Assembly (NCBI RefSeq): GCF_033807575.1
Contig: NC_084730.1
Location: forward strand, 1,533,986 to 1,597,985
DNA: 64,000 nucleotides
DNA from: Cydia pomonella
Taxonomy: Eukaryota; Arthropoda; Insecta; Lepidoptera; Tortricidae
Direction: 5' to 3'
The notes under the pieces are model-generated. The model saw nothing but the letters and a program-made list of their open reading frames with translations, searched no databases and was not told the origin of the DNA. Made by a program: the position numbers and the translations under genes. Below, one piece after another: positions 1-12,469 of this stretch (position 1 is the stretch's first letter; each line of letters opens with the position of its first letter).

Positions 1-2052
1 TAACGAGGAAAATCTCTTAAGAGCGATGGCCCGAGAGCCCGAGAAAGTGGGTTTGTTGGAAGTGTCAGTAAAAGGTAGAGGAACGACAAATCTACCTTCT
101 TCTGTGCGACGAAAGTTAGCGAGAAAATATTCCTCGCACAACTGATCCTCCTTCGACAAAATGACAGTGTTCGGGGAGCTGACATCTTCCAACTCCCAGA
201 ACTTCTTAATAGAGTCGTCAATTGACAACTTGCCCACGACCAGTTGACAGCTGTTGCCACGGAACCGAGACCGACAAATCTCCGTAGCACCGTCACCCGC
301 GTCACCCATCAAAATCCACCCGAAAATGGTGTTTAGGGCAGTCGCCTGGCCAGGGGCCCCACGGATTAAACCGGGGCGCAACGAGGAAGCGAAAATGTTG
401 ACATTCAGGAGCAAGTCAACAGGCCCTGGAATGTGCCAATAGGGGTCGGCTAATTCCAAGCCCCTAATATGTTGCCATGAGGAGACATCAATCTGTTCCG
501 TTGGCATTTCTGGACAGATTTTTGGCAACAAATAAGCCTCCAATGAAATAGAGATATCAGAACTTCCATGGCTTGGCGAAACGGTACATGACAATGTGCC
601 ACCGGGCCTAGCCTCCACTTCACCGATACCAGTCACAGAATGCTTCCCATATTCTGCCCGAAGACCAAGCTTTTGTGCACATGCTTCGCTTAAAAAGTTG
701 CAACCACTGGCACAGTCAAGCAAAGCCCTTACCGCTACTAAGTCACCTTGGGCATTTCTCACCAAAACCTTGGCAGTTGAGAATAAAGAAGAAGCCGCAA
801 CATTACTTGCTACCATTGCCAGCGGACTTGATGTGTCTGATGGAGGTGGCGAGTTATTTACACCTACTGCCGGGGAAACAGGCACATTTGCCTTATTAAA
901 ATGTAACAGTGTATGATGGCAGAACCGACACTGCTCACACCGCTGTTTTGACTTGCAGGTCTTGACAGAATGAGACCCCGACAAACACAGAATACACAAC
1001 TTGTTCTCTTTAACACACTTGAATCGAGCAGCGGGGTCATATTTAAGAAAAGTTGGACATGATGTAAGGCTATGAGCCTGCCCACAGATCACACATATTG
1101 GAGCGGAGACTACTAAGGCCATTTTTGGCTTACTCGAAGACTTACTACTACTAGGCTGAGGAGTACTAGCAACAAATCCCATTGACCCAGCAGCATCTAG
1201 CGCTCGGTGTCGTCTTTCAATAAAATCCTGCAACTTACTATATTCTGGGATATCATCAGAGTCATGCTCCAGCTCAAACTGCTCCTTCGTGTTCCTATCC
1301 AACTTCGACCACAGTAATTGTAAAAGTAAGAAATTTATGTCCGGCAAATCAAAACCTTTCAAAATCGATAGATTTTCAGTAAAAACCCTATGAACCCGTT
1401 GTAAGTCACTAGCCCGAGACGCTTTCACTGGCTCACAATGTATAAGTTTGTCATAGTATGTAGTTGCAATTAATCTAATTTTATTATATTGCTTGTACAG
1501 CGCTTCATATGCAACCTTATAATTATCATCGGTCACAGGATAATTCTTTATAAGGTCGTACGCCTCATTCTGCACACTCGATAGCAAATAGTGTAACTTT
1601 TCTACAGGGGCAATGTCTGTTCGCTTATCTACTAACGAGTTAAACAATTGTATAAAGGTTACCCAATTTTCAATTTTACCATCGAAAGCTTTAATTTGTA
1701 ATTTTGGCAACTTTGGCAAGACTGGCTGTGGTGCCCCCGAACCTGCCGAAGCCCCAGCGAAAGATTGCTTTCCATTCTGCAACCGCGATCTCACTGCCCT
1801 AACTTTCGAGTCGAACATCGCGGTATGGGAGCAAATCTCGCGGTGCTCGCTTCGCGGAGCATTGCTTAGAAGCCTTATTTGTGCTTCATGAAAGTTCTTT
1901 GCAATTGTACACAATTCATTCTCGTCACATAAAGCTAATTCCGAATCCGATAGCATCTGTAAATACTCTATTCTCATCACTTGATAGTCACGAGCAATCA
2001 TTACCGTGTCTACACCATCCTCTTTCTCGACAGATTTATCACCGTGCGACAT
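1..2052 (-). CDS. BEL/Pao-type retrotransposon gag-pol, 5' half (runs off window)
   Basis: An uninterrupted 684-codon frame starts with ATG at 2052 and continues past base 1. The N-terminal part (residues about 1-330) is a DUF1759-like gag. Residues about 325-395 carry a cysteine/histidine cluster of the BEL/Pao zinc-knuckle type (CVICGQ...CILCLSGSH...CEQCRFCHH). An aspartic-protease-like stretch follows (RALLDCASGCNFL); the usual D-S/T-G is replaced here by D-C-A, so protease activity is uncertain. The frame continues as DUF1758/peptidase-type sequence to the window edge; reverse transcriptase and integrase would lie outside. A tRNA-Tyr primer-binding site and an LTR lie directly upstream, as expected for a 5' end. 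The absence of stops over 2 kb suggests a fairly young copy. It was identified from gag and zinc-finger layout, without a database search. Confidence 0.85.
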   Translation of the reverse strand, partial: MSHGDKSVEKEDGVDTVMIARDYQVMRIEYLQMLSDSELALCDENELCTIAKNFHEAQIRLLSNAPRSEHREICSHTAMFDSKVRAVRSRLQNGKQSFAGASAGSGAPQPVLPKLPKLQIKAFDGKIENWVTFIQLFNSLVDKRTDIAPVEKLHYLLSSVQNEAYDLIKNYPVTDDNYKVAYEALYKQYNKIRLIATTYYDKLIHCEPVKASRASDLQRVHRVFTENLSILKGFDLPDINFLLLQLLWSKLDRNTKEQFELEHDSDDIPEYSKLQDFIERRHRALDAAGSMGFVASTPQPSSSKSSSKPKMALVVSAPICVICGQAHSLTSCPTFLKYDPAARFKCVKENKLCILCLSGSHSVKTCKSKQRCEQCRFCHHTLLHFNKANVPVSPAVGVNNSPPPSDTSSPLAMVASNVAASSLFSTAKVLVRNAQGDLVAVRALLDCASGCNFLSEACAQKLGLRAEYGKHSVTGIGEVEARPGGTLSCTVSPSHGSSDISISLEAYLLPKICPEMPTEQIDVSSWQHIRGLELADPYWHIPGPVDLLLNVNIFASSLRPGLIRGAPGQATALNTIFGWILMGDAGDGATEICRSRFRGNSCQLVVGKLSIDDSIKKFWELEDVSSPNTVILSKEDQLCEEYFLANFRRTEEGRFVVPLPFTDTSNKPTFSGSRAIALKRFSSL

Positions 2053-2396
2053 GTTAATAAACACAAAACACTGCGATTATTACACAAAAAAAAACTTCAA
2101 AACAAACTGCAATTCACTTAGCTTCATAGACATACAACATAACCTTAGCTTACACTTCAATGACTGACACTGACAGCTGACAGTTGATACTTGACAACTA
2201 TCAAAAACGTTGCCAGCAATATTAACAAGTGACCGAATGATTTTATTAAAGCACCACTACACGACCAACTTTCTTGCTTACCCTCGAACTTTTTAATAAG
2301 TCTACCCTAAATTTTTAATGCAAAAGATGACAAAACAAATTTGAGTAAGCAACTATAAAACGAGAAACGACAAACCATAGGTACTTTATCAAACTA

Positions 2397-2413
2397 TCCG
2401 GCTCGAAGGACCA
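2397..2413 (-). promoter_or_regulatory. Primer-binding site complementary to tRNA-Tyr 3' end
   Basis: On the + strand these 17 bases read TCCGGCTCGAAGGACCA, the 3' end of eukaryotic tRNA-Tyr including CCA; the element's sense strand therefore starts TGGTCC. It lies three bases (TTT) after the LTR end and about 345 bp before the gag ATG. That is the normal place for priming minus-strand DNA synthesis. Confidence 0.85.
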
Positions 2414-2416
2414 AAA

Positions 2417-2940
2417 TGTTCAATAGCGAGAGAGTGGACTGTAATTCGAAAAAGGGGGGCGATAGGGAATGAAATTTAGGGGTCGGTTGAGCAAGAAAGT
2501 TGTGTTGCGATGAAATTAAATTACTGAGTTGAGCTTGAGTGTAAAAGAACAGTGTAGGGCGAAGTTACCTTCCAGTCCGGGAGTTGTGGAGTGAAATCGT
2601 CGGTCGCCGCTGAAGACCGCTGGTTGCGATTCCGGCTGTCCTTTGTCGCAAGCTAGAAGTAAGCTTAGAACCGTTACCTTGAGTCATCCAACTTAGACCT
2701 CGGATTTTCCACTTCACGGATGTGCACGGCGTCCTTCGGCTACACAACACTGATACTAAATATGTGCTAATAATGTTACTGGTAGTAGTGCTTTGGGTCA
2801 ACGCGAAAATAATAACGAGAATAGCGGAACGATGTGATCTAGTGGTAGGTTCGTGACACACTGGCTCTGTCAACTGTATGACAGGGCAACAGTTTATTTT
2901 TTGAATATTTGAATGTCAACTGTGACATGGTGTTGCCACA
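2417..2940 (-). mobile_element. 5' LTR of the BEL/Pao element
   Basis: Sense-strand ends are TGTGGCAACA (at 2940) and TTGAACA (at 2417), giving a TG...CA LTR of about 524 bp directly upstream of the primer-binding site. Its inner 280 bp recur at 56970-57253. The outer boundary is inferred from the TG...CA rule because the partner LTR is outside the window. Short reading frames inside it are not genes. Confidence 0.65.
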
Positions 2941-2952
2941 GTGAATACAGAA

Positions 2953-5900
2953 AGTATATTATTAAGGCGTAACTGAACAACCACTATCTTTAAAAGTTGA
3001 CTTAATCAAGAACAAATCGTTTGGGAAGTGATGGTCATATGAGGTTTTTGAGGGCAATAAATAATTACTAACAACTACCATCACGAATGAATACCATTCG
3101 TTATTTTTATATATAGCTAAAATATATTCGCCCTGAGCAAGCCTCATTCCATTTCAAATTAGTTTTTCCTTGAAAAATGCTACGGATAGCAAAGGTAGCT
3201 GAAATTTTTGTAAGGACTTGGTCAGAAAATCAGAATAATAGTAAAAATTACATATTTTATCAAGGACAGGGTTTGCACGCTGCGTGCAGTAACAATAGCA
3301 AATAAGGTAAGTACCTAAGCAATTTCATAACTTTCTCTTAATTCTGTAATGAAAGATTTTCATTGGTGGCATTGTTGATAAATAATTTGAGACTGATTAA
3401 GGGTCCCAGGTCACACTTTAAGGTTGAGGTGGGTGTAATCGAAACAAAACGTTCTTCATAAAGCGTTTCACTCTATCATTTGAGGAGTCGTCTATATCCC
3501 AATAAAAGCACATGAGCAGATTTAGAAAAATGGACACTTCTATACCTAGATCCCTCATCACATAATGCTTTCAGAATGGCAAACATTGCTAGAAAAGATG
3601 CGATAAGATAATTAATGTAATTATTTCCACAAAACATACACCAGTGTTTCAAGTGTTTACGATACTGCTTGACGGTGTTGGGCATAAGAGACTCCACCCC
3701 ACCATGCTGTTGGCCGCACCAATCGAAAGTTCCTCCTTTCTCCTTCTCTTTTCCGCTCCTTCAGTGATGGAACTTCCCGGATAACATCGGGGTAACCAGG
3801 CAAGGACACTACTGAAACTGCCGGTTAATGGAATAAGTTTTTATAAATGTGAGCTGGGGCTCAAATCTATACAATTGTATGTAACATGTAAGTATTTGTA
3901 AAAACTGTGTACAATATGGTTGTTGCCATGTCTTCTGCATTTCCTAAAACTTTAATAGGTACCTTAAATTTCATTTCGAATGGAAGAAAAGCATAGATAA
4001 AATAATTCATCAAAGAAAATGTGCAAGCATCTATGTAGAAAAAATATCTGGGTTACTACCCAGGATATATATAGCGTTCACATATTTCATCTGCGCGACT
4101 CCAATAACTCGGTATATGAGTTCCAAAATGATGCAGGAAATTTCTAAATATTCATTGTTTAATTTACGTTTTATCTCCGAAATCTTATATAGTTATCTCT
4201 CAATCAGCTATGACACAGTTCACCTATAATATTTAAGACTAATATTGTAATGTCTCGTTTCACACCAATGCCAATTGTTCCTCAACATTGTTTTGAGCAT
4301 CGAACATCGATGGTTTTGAGGTAAAAATACTGTACAGTAGTATTTCAGTTCACCAAAGCGGTTTATAATTGAGATAGCTGTGTTGTATTTTCTCAGAAGT
4401 ATGTCACAGTCTGGTAAATCGGAAAGAAACGTCTTTAAATATAAAGACCACCATTAAGCTGAATAAAATTAATGTAATGTATTCTATTAATAGGCTCCTT
4501 CCATAATCCCACAGATAACTCATTTCCACACGGTTGCCCCAGCAGGTCAATAAACTATTACTGTATAGCAAATAAATATCTTCAAAAAGTATATTTATAA
4601 CCCTTTACTTTCAATTAGCCACCAAAATAAGTCACACTAGGTGATATATTGACATTATATTTCTTTAAAATATTTGAACTCAGTATTCTTTTCTCTTTTC
4701 AGCTCTTTAAACATACACACAGCTATATTAGCCAAACTTATAGCTATAAAAGAAAAACATATTTTATGAGCAAAGTTAATGAAAATTTATAAAGATGTGA
4801 CCTTTTTATAAAGGCCTTTATCCTTTGTTTAACTTTGAATTGTTTCTTATTGGGTAAAGAAATAAATCCAGATATTAGACAGCTTTCTAAGGTACTAAGG
4901 AGCTAGTTTAATTTGATTATACCTAGCTCCATATGGTATCAAGAATAATAGAGTGCATCTTGTATAGGTACCTACATAGTCTAAAAACATTTATCATAAG
5001 GACAATAGATATAACATCTAAACAGTTGCTCATTGTGTGACCTCTAGATCTTGGACACTTCATGAAAGGTCTGACACATAGCTAGAGAGACATATAGTCA
5101 AATAGTCTAATGACAGGACTTAAAACTGTAATCTCAGCTTTCCACATGAATCAGAGATATTTTCTACTCTCATAAAATCAAGTAAAAGGTGTTCATGCAA
5201 CAATTAGTTTCATGGCAATTCCAATGCTTAGTTGCAATCAATTTACTTATATTAAAAATATAACTGTATTTACTTCCCTTAGGGTTTTGTACATAAAATA
5301 TTTTAGTTAAATATTAAGCTGTGTAAAGTGTATATTCTTGTGTAAGAACATCATAGGCATATATTTTGTACACACAGTATATATCACAGTCACATAACTT
5401 CCTAGTATTGACTGTCGATTGCTCAATAGTAATCATTTTTCAGAATTAATGTATGATTAACCAGGACAAAATCCTTGGATCCTTGTAAATATGATGTCAT
5501 TGCACTGACAAAAAATGTATTTGAGTTAACCACAACTTTCAAGAATTTGTTCTAAATGAACACAGGCTGTTGTGGTGTCGCTGAGTGCGACCACATTGTG
5601 ATGCAAAGGGGAAAGTGTTGCTCCGCTTCCTTATTGCTGCTTTTGACCAGGGTTTTTGTATGTTGTTAGTAAATAAGTAATAAATACTTTATTATATGAT
5701 AACAAAGAAAAAGCAACAGCAAAACATACATTAGAAAAAAATATTGATAGTTGAGCCCTTGAAGTTTAAAGTACCGGGCATTAGGACTTACAATAATTTA
5801 TAAGTCATTAGTACTTCTGCTAAACTTTCTTAAAACACCACTTGTCAACAGCATTGCCTCTTATGCCATTGATTGTGATTTAATAATTGAACAGCTGCCT

Positions 5901-6600
5901 TAGGTAAGATTCTCAGTGATAATAATCACACAAAAAACCAGTGGTCACTTAAGAGTGACATTACCTTTTCATAGCTGGTTACAGCAGACAATTTATTGAG
6001 TGCTAAATCATCACAGTGAGAGAACAGGTCACAGGAAACTTTATTTTGTTTCATTTCAATACCTAGCCTTGTTCCCAACTGACAAACGTCTCACCAGCCG
6101 CAGCTTGAGTCTCTTGGTTCATCTTCAGAGCACTAGTAATTTAACAAGGCAGAGTATTTTTTCATAATCTTGTCCGGGTCATTGTTGTTTTGTAATGTTC
6201 GTAATTATATATCTGCAAGCAAACAACAAGATTGTCCTAGAAGGATTATTCCCATATTTAACCTTCTGGTGCGGTGCCTCCTTCCAACAAGGTCAAAATT
6301 AACTCGCTTCATTCTTCACTTGCTGAAATTAGAATAAGTACTTAAATTCACCTACTTGAAGATAAGTATATATCAAGAGACAGCCTAGTCTGGCATACCA
6401 CATTGATTAATTCTTGAGGTTAAGAGCTGTGTCTAGTCTAACACGCCACCAAACCCAGTAGGTATATCTAGTAAGACTTGTAGGTGGCTTATGGTCCACT
6501 ACCCATTGGCGGGTAGGACATGAGCAACATCTTAGTGCTGTTGGTAAGGGATATTTGATAACACCACAATATCCCAAGGCTACTGGCAGTGAACGCACCT
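2953..6600. other. AT-rich sequence, no gene recognised
   Basis: No exon with clear splice sites or protein similarity was seen. About 5670-5800 resembles a LINE 3' end in antisense (TAATAAATACTTTATT followed by an A-rich stretch). Missing 5' exons of the CD36 gene could be here or further upstream, but I could not find them. Confidence 0.4.
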
Positions 6601-6626
6601 AGTATAGTATGGGAAAGATTGGCAAG

Positions 6627-6915
6627 TGCAAATAGCAGCAGAGATACCTAGGTTAGCACTCCAAACTGCTTAGCTCAGCCATTTTATGCAGTTAGCAAAC
6701 AGAGACACCTAGAATAGTGCTCCAGAATGCACAGCACAACCACCATATGCAGTTAGCAAACAGAGACACCTAGAATAGTGCTCCAGAATGCACAGCACAA
6801 CCACCATATGCAGTTAGCACACAGAGACACCTAGAATAGTGCTCCAGAATGCACAGCACAACCACCATATGCAATTAGCAAACAAAGACACCTAGAATAG
6901 TGCTCCAGAATGCAT
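6627..6915. repeat. 61-bp minisatellite, about 4.7 copies
   Basis: The landmark GTTAGC or ATTAGC recurs at 6691, 6752, 6813 and 6874, a constant 61-bp period. A degenerate copy precedes these. The last three units differ by only a few bases. No function is apparent. Confidence 0.9.
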
Positions 6916-7674
6916 AGCAGAAACGTCAAAAAACAAACGAATTAGCACTTGATATTACTCCACTGTATTTCTTACCCGACGTTTATGTTCCTTTTCGGAA
7001 TTTTAGTTATGTATGCATTAAACATTCGTTCGCTGGCACTATTAATGTAGGTACATCCATGGCCTGCTACATTTTTATCTCGATATTTATCATGTCCGTG
7101 TAGCTATGCTATCGACGAAAGGACGCCGCAATTGACCTTGAACGCGAAAGTTGCATTTTCTTCTCCGATCTTGTGGTTTTTTCCCTCCAATTTTGCAATT
7201 CGTCACTGTTAACACTATTTTCTTTATTTTTTCATATTCTTATAAAATGTTAACTGTTATTTTCAGTTAAAAACGTTTTATTTTATTATGCCCTAATGGT
7301 CGTCGGCTTACATGAATAAACACAATGAAGTTGACAGTTCTGTTCGCGGGAACGTGGCCGTTGCGTTCAGAAATTTTAACTTTTACTCTGAATATTCATG
7401 GTCGAAGGCTTCATGATAACGCCTACTACTTAGTTATTATACATCATTGAAGAAATTTGTGCAGCGTAATAGTAATACTCGTAGTAATCAAATTCAATTA
7501 CAGTAAAATAAAACAATATAAAAATAATCAAAACAATTCAAATATCCAATAAATTAATAATCATTATTATAATATTCTGACATATCAAATTTTATCGAAA
7601 TTAGAGCCGTTTCACAGATCCCCGAAATATATAAATATATATTTAGAATTACTCGTTGAATAAAGATCGACGGG

Positions 7675-8222
7675 AAGACTGCGAACAGTGCCGCGTCGCA
7701 TGGCACTTTCATGTAATCCGCGAGTAATAGGCCCAACTTATTACGAACGTCTACCCGCCGAATTAAGAACTGAAATATCTGACGAAGCATTTGAACTTCA
7801 ATTGAGGAATTTTTTATTGGAAAACCCATTATATTCAGTGGATGAATACATGGAATTAAAATTATAATAACTGTTTAACATTATAGTTTATGTAAAATTG
7901 ATTTAAGATGACATTTGTTCTAGAATATTATTATTACTGCTCTTAGTTTTAATGACGATCATTATGTGATATCTACTAAATATTTAGTTTGACATGTATT
8001 CCATTATTTCTTTTTAGTTTCCTGTTTGCTTTGTTTCGTAGTTTTTAATTTGACGGTAATTTCGAATTTTTTTTTTTTTTGATAATTATTATTGACGTTT
8101 TATAATTATATGTTTGCATGCCAAATCATTGACGATCATAATGTAAATTCATATAGATTAACATAAGAATAATTTATACTGTAATTTATCGTTATGAAAA
8201 TAAACAAATCTAAATCTAAATC
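7675..8222 (+). mobile_element. LINE 3' fragment with (AAATCT)n tail
   Basis: A frame over 7720-7868 reads YYERLPAELRTEISDEAF and then LLENPLYSVDEYMELKL before a double stop, typical of the C-terminus of a non-LTR reverse-transcriptase polyprotein. A 3' UTR follows and ends in an AAATCT-type tandem tail at about 8203-8222. The 5' part is missing. Confidence 0.6.
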
Positions 8223-8334
8223 GAATGGTATAAGATACTATTTTTTGGCTAGCTCTCCGTCTAATCTATAAGAACACAACTAGGAAGTAAGCGCTATGAA
8301 AAGGTAGGCTTGCAGGTTATAATTCGGGTCTCTT

Positions 8335-8560
8335 TCTTTCGCATAATTATTGAAAGTCATAATGTAATGATATTCATATTATCATTAGTCATAACTCTGA
8401 AACTGTTGACTTTTCAGTAATTTCCTTAGGTTATCCTATAGATAGGTTAGGTTAGGTTTGTTTTATGGCAATCCTGAAAAGTTACGCGTTTCTGAGAAAA
8501 ACCAAATTATGACAAACAATACATTATGACTTAAAACTTTATGGGAACCAATAGAGACCC
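8335..8560. repeat. Dispersed repeat, inverted partner at 36625-36865
   Basis: The stretch containing TAGATAGGTTAGGTTAGGTT and AAAAGTTACGCGTTTCTGAG recurs in reverse complement at 36625-36865 with high identity. The class is not recognised. Confidence 0.7.
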
Positions 8561-8904
8561 GTTAAAATTATTTATAGCTCGCTTATTATCTAATTACGTG
8601 ATAAGGAGGCAAATATTGAGAAATCATAAAATCTCTATTTATAAAATATATGTGACATTCATGGGAAAAACGTGTAGGTGAGATGTGTCATGTAGTCAGA
8701 CAAAGTGTGGAATTGCCATAATAACGTCATATTTACATAGAAATTTACATTTATGCTGACATTTGCACATTGCAAAGTATGTGTAACTTGGTTCATATAC
8801 ACCGTGGGCCCATGTAACCCAACAGATTTTAAAAGTGTATTCTTCACCGCATTTAGAAACTAAGATATATAAATTTTATGGGGACATTCTTACACAAATG
8901 CTGT

Positions 8905-9050
8905 AAAGCAAGAAGGCTTATATTGTGGGTAGTTAGACAAAACGATATATATAATATATATATTTACATACATAGAAAACATCCATGACTCAGGAACAAA
9001 TATGCCATCGCGGTCATCGGCTTCATAGGCAGGATCACTACGGTCGGTAA
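8905..9050 (-). mobile_element. tRNA-headed SINE, partial copy
   Basis: In reverse complement it matches the SINE at 35511-35775: a tRNA-like head, then the body with ACTCAGGAACAAATAT-type sequence. It is shortened and diverged. Confidence 0.7.
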
Positions 9051-10379
9051 ACTAAAATGTCATACATTGTTTTCTGAAATCGGACTTGTGTTAGTGATGC
9101 CACTGTGTGACTTGCCTTAGTGCCGTCCTATCCCTAAAACCTATCTAACCCACAAATTATAGTTTTGAGATATGGGCAAAAAACGTTCAAACCAATATCT
9201 CTAGAAAATGTGTACATTTATTCGGGATTTCTTTTATGCAAAAATTAAAACTAAATTTATGCTTACTGTTTTTGAAAACCATTTTCTCAAATATTATTTT
9301 ATTAATTAGAAAATCACAATTTTGTGTTTTAGTATTGCAAATAATTACTAAAATATGTACGATATTACTCCTAAAACACCGTTAAGTATACTTTAGCCGT
9401 TCTTTAGAATTGAATAATATATAAAAAATATCTAAATAACGGCCAAAGTCAATTTACGTGTTTATAGTATCGTAATTGTGAATTGTGTAATAAACAAAAC
9501 ATAGCTTAATAACCGCAAAGGTACTGAACAATTTTATAGTATTGTATCTGTTAAAATATTACCTAGAAAACATTTATAATACACACGTTATTGGATTGTG
9601 ACCGTTTTTTAGCTATGTAATGACCCTACATATTGAAGTAATTTGTATGCGTTCCTATTCTAAAACCCCGTTAAAAGACGAATGCTCACTAGGTTTAAGT
9701 CGTGGAAATATTTGCATTTTTTAAAATAAAATCACGTTGATTAGCATTATACTACTAAGTTTATAGAGTTACTTATTGTTAAATGAATAAATCACACCTG
9801 TATCGTATATGTATTTATATATATTAAAAACGTAAAAAATACTGACAAATCAGTCTTCAGCTTTGTACAATTTTACGCGAAGGAGTAAAAACGAAAATTG
9901 TGTCAGTCTCTTATATTTGTTAGATGTAGGCGTAGATTACTAACCATTGTAAGGTAGGTATCAGGTGATCCATGTAAGGCCCAGTACCTAATAAAGACCA
10001 CTTTTGAGAATGCGCCCCCCGCGCTTTGATTGCCAGTTCAAAAACCTAGTAAGGCTAAATGACCACACTAAAATCTATTAGTTCTCAGATTCCTACTAGT
10101 TTTTTATATGGGATTTGTGACTTCCTGAGTTTTACGATGGTAAAAGGTAACTCAACATGCTACTTACTAGGTTTAGAGGCATCGAAATCTGTAGTAATTA
10201 TGCCGAATTTGGAGCAGTTGTCTCTGTAATCGGTGAGGACTTACTAGTTGGATACACATAAGATAAAAAACGAATTTACAGAAATGTGTTACCTACTTTA
10301 GCATTTGCCTTTAACATCCTTCGCATAAATATAAAGCTAAGTGTCATGCATTACGGAATCACTGCAGTACAATATGCGG

Positions 10380-11420
10380 AGATGATCAAAGGCTTCAAAT
10401 TCATAATTTCGTTGAATTTGGGGACCAACTAAAGTTTGGTAGTTTCTTAAGTTACTTGGAGTTGGAACCATCAAAAAGGTGAATTAATGACTTCTTTGGT
10501 CTCGACTCCCTTAATCTGGACTTCTTTTCTTCTGAAAAATTTTCTCGGTAAGTAGGATATCCTAAACTTTCCTTCTAATGCATCAACCTAACTTTTTTTC
10601 AAATACCTCAACTTCTGACTATCCTTCTTCCTCCCTTGATCAATTCACTGATAGTGCCCTTAGAGAGGACGTAATGTTCATCTCGTCTAATGCCGTTGGA
10701 GTCGACAATCTGAGCCAAAACTCTAATTGACCTTATTGATCATATCATCATATGTATTTCTTCTTATATTTTCCCGTCGCTTTAATAAGATACCGCTATT
10801 ACTTATTCCTTTGCTAAAAAGTCCAATTCCTCCTTCTTCTTAGACTACCGCTCTATTTATTTCCATTTCTTCCTTTCCTCTCTAAAGTTCTTGAGTGTCT
10901 TTTGTACATCAACAGGTTACTGTTTTGAATAGACATGCGCTCACAAATCCGTATAAACCAAACCCGATTACCCCACATGGCACAGCACTTCACCGCTCTT
11001 GTAAAAATTACTGCATATATACGTGCAAATATGGTATATCAGGGTGTTATCGTTCTTGGATTTCGGTAATGCTTTCAACACGAGTGACTTCGACATCTTA
11101 CTAGGCATATTGCGTTCTCTTAATGTATCTCCTGTGATAGATATCTAGTTCCATAGTTATTAAGTAGGGCGTCAACAGCATATAAAGGTGGATTCCTCTT
11201 GATCTTCATTTTTCTTGCACAGAACGGCGCAGCGTGTTGTCTCCTGTTTTATTTCAGAACTGTATAAAGTCTAACAAATTATATTTTCTTCTTCTATCAC
11301 TTTAAACATACCGTCAAGGCTCTTTTACTCATCTAACATAGACTATCTGCACCATGAACACGAACACTAATTTAGAAAGCATTTTGATTTGGACTTACAC
11401 GTTACGGTCTCAAGGTAAAT
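10380..11420 (+). pseudogene. Decayed non-LTR reverse transcriptase
   Basis: Across several frames one reads LREDVMFISSNAVGVDNLS, then a piece resembling the NP...GFRPGHST motif (NPYKPNPITPHGTALHRS), then LDFGNAFNTSDFDILLG and finally VVSPVLF. These correspond in order to RT motifs 0, 2, 3 and 4 of Jockey/CR1-type LINEs. Frameshifts and stops are frequent, so the copy is old and dead. Confidence 0.65.
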
Positions 11421-12428
11421 CCACTGAAATTCAAGTTATAGTGATAGGTACATAAATCAAAGCGTTCTGCCAGGGTTGATTTTAATACTCTACTGGCCAT
11501 TGTTTTTAACTGTACCTATTTAGATTCCCTTCTCTCTAGGTCTGCTAAATCTAAGCCTGTATTCTGAAAATCGTATAACGCATAAAAGAAATAACAATTA
11601 TAAATTATTCCTTATTTCATTACTTATTTATGTAGTCTAAAAGATGTGTGGGAAAATACAAATTCTAAGATAGTTAAAATCTAATCTTAGTGTGTCTAAA
11701 TCTTTAATATAAAGAGATATTTAACACTTACATTCGCATACCGGACATTTTTGACATAAACATGCATCCATTACTCACCAACGAAAACAGACAACTTACT
11801 GCGCGCGCGCCGCATTGAAAAACTGTCTGTCCTACGTAATAAGGGAATATGTTTTATACTTAGCGGGGTTTTAGCGTAGCATTGTTAGTTGGCCATGTTT
11901 AACTGTTGTATTAGTATTCTTTTTCTCAAACATAATTACCCGTTAAGAAAACTAAATAGGTTTTAGTGGTGTATTTGTAATATGGATCGCAATAAAAGTC
12001 TTTTAAACACACAGTTAAAGAACGTTAGCCATGTTTAAGCGTAGTAACTGTTTTTTTTGTATAGTATTTATTATAAAAAAGTGTACGTGATAAAACATAA
12101 TAATAGGGTTAAATGGCTTTAATGGAAATTTATAAAGTTTTTCCAAGTAAATGTGTTTTAGCTTTGTATGTTGTAAAAGATTAATTAAAATAAACAACTG
12201 GCTAAGCGCTTTTATATTACTTATAGAAGAATAATGTGGGTTTGCGATTTTATAGTATCGAGAAGTATCATATTATAATGCAGTTAGCGTGTTAGGTCGA
12301 GTCTGTATCTCCGTAACTACAAATGATAAAAATATGATTCCAAGACCAGTCGATAGAGAATTTTTTCCTGTCTTAGAATATTCATCCAAACGAAAACTGG
12401 TAATATGCAGCTTTGATAGGTTTTAGTG

Positions 12429-12469
12429 TATATGTCAGTAGGTATATCTGATATACCTACTGACATATA
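12429..12469. repeat. Perfect hairpin, 19-bp stem, 3-nt loop
   Basis: Bases 12429-12447 and 12451-12469 are exact reverse complements around CTG. It is AT-rich and lies inside the 3.8-kb TIR element. No transcript evidence can be read from sequence. Confidence 0.9.

Noticed and set aside
2565..2873. 102-codon - strand frame as a gene
   Set aside because: It lies wholly inside the BEL/Pao LTR.
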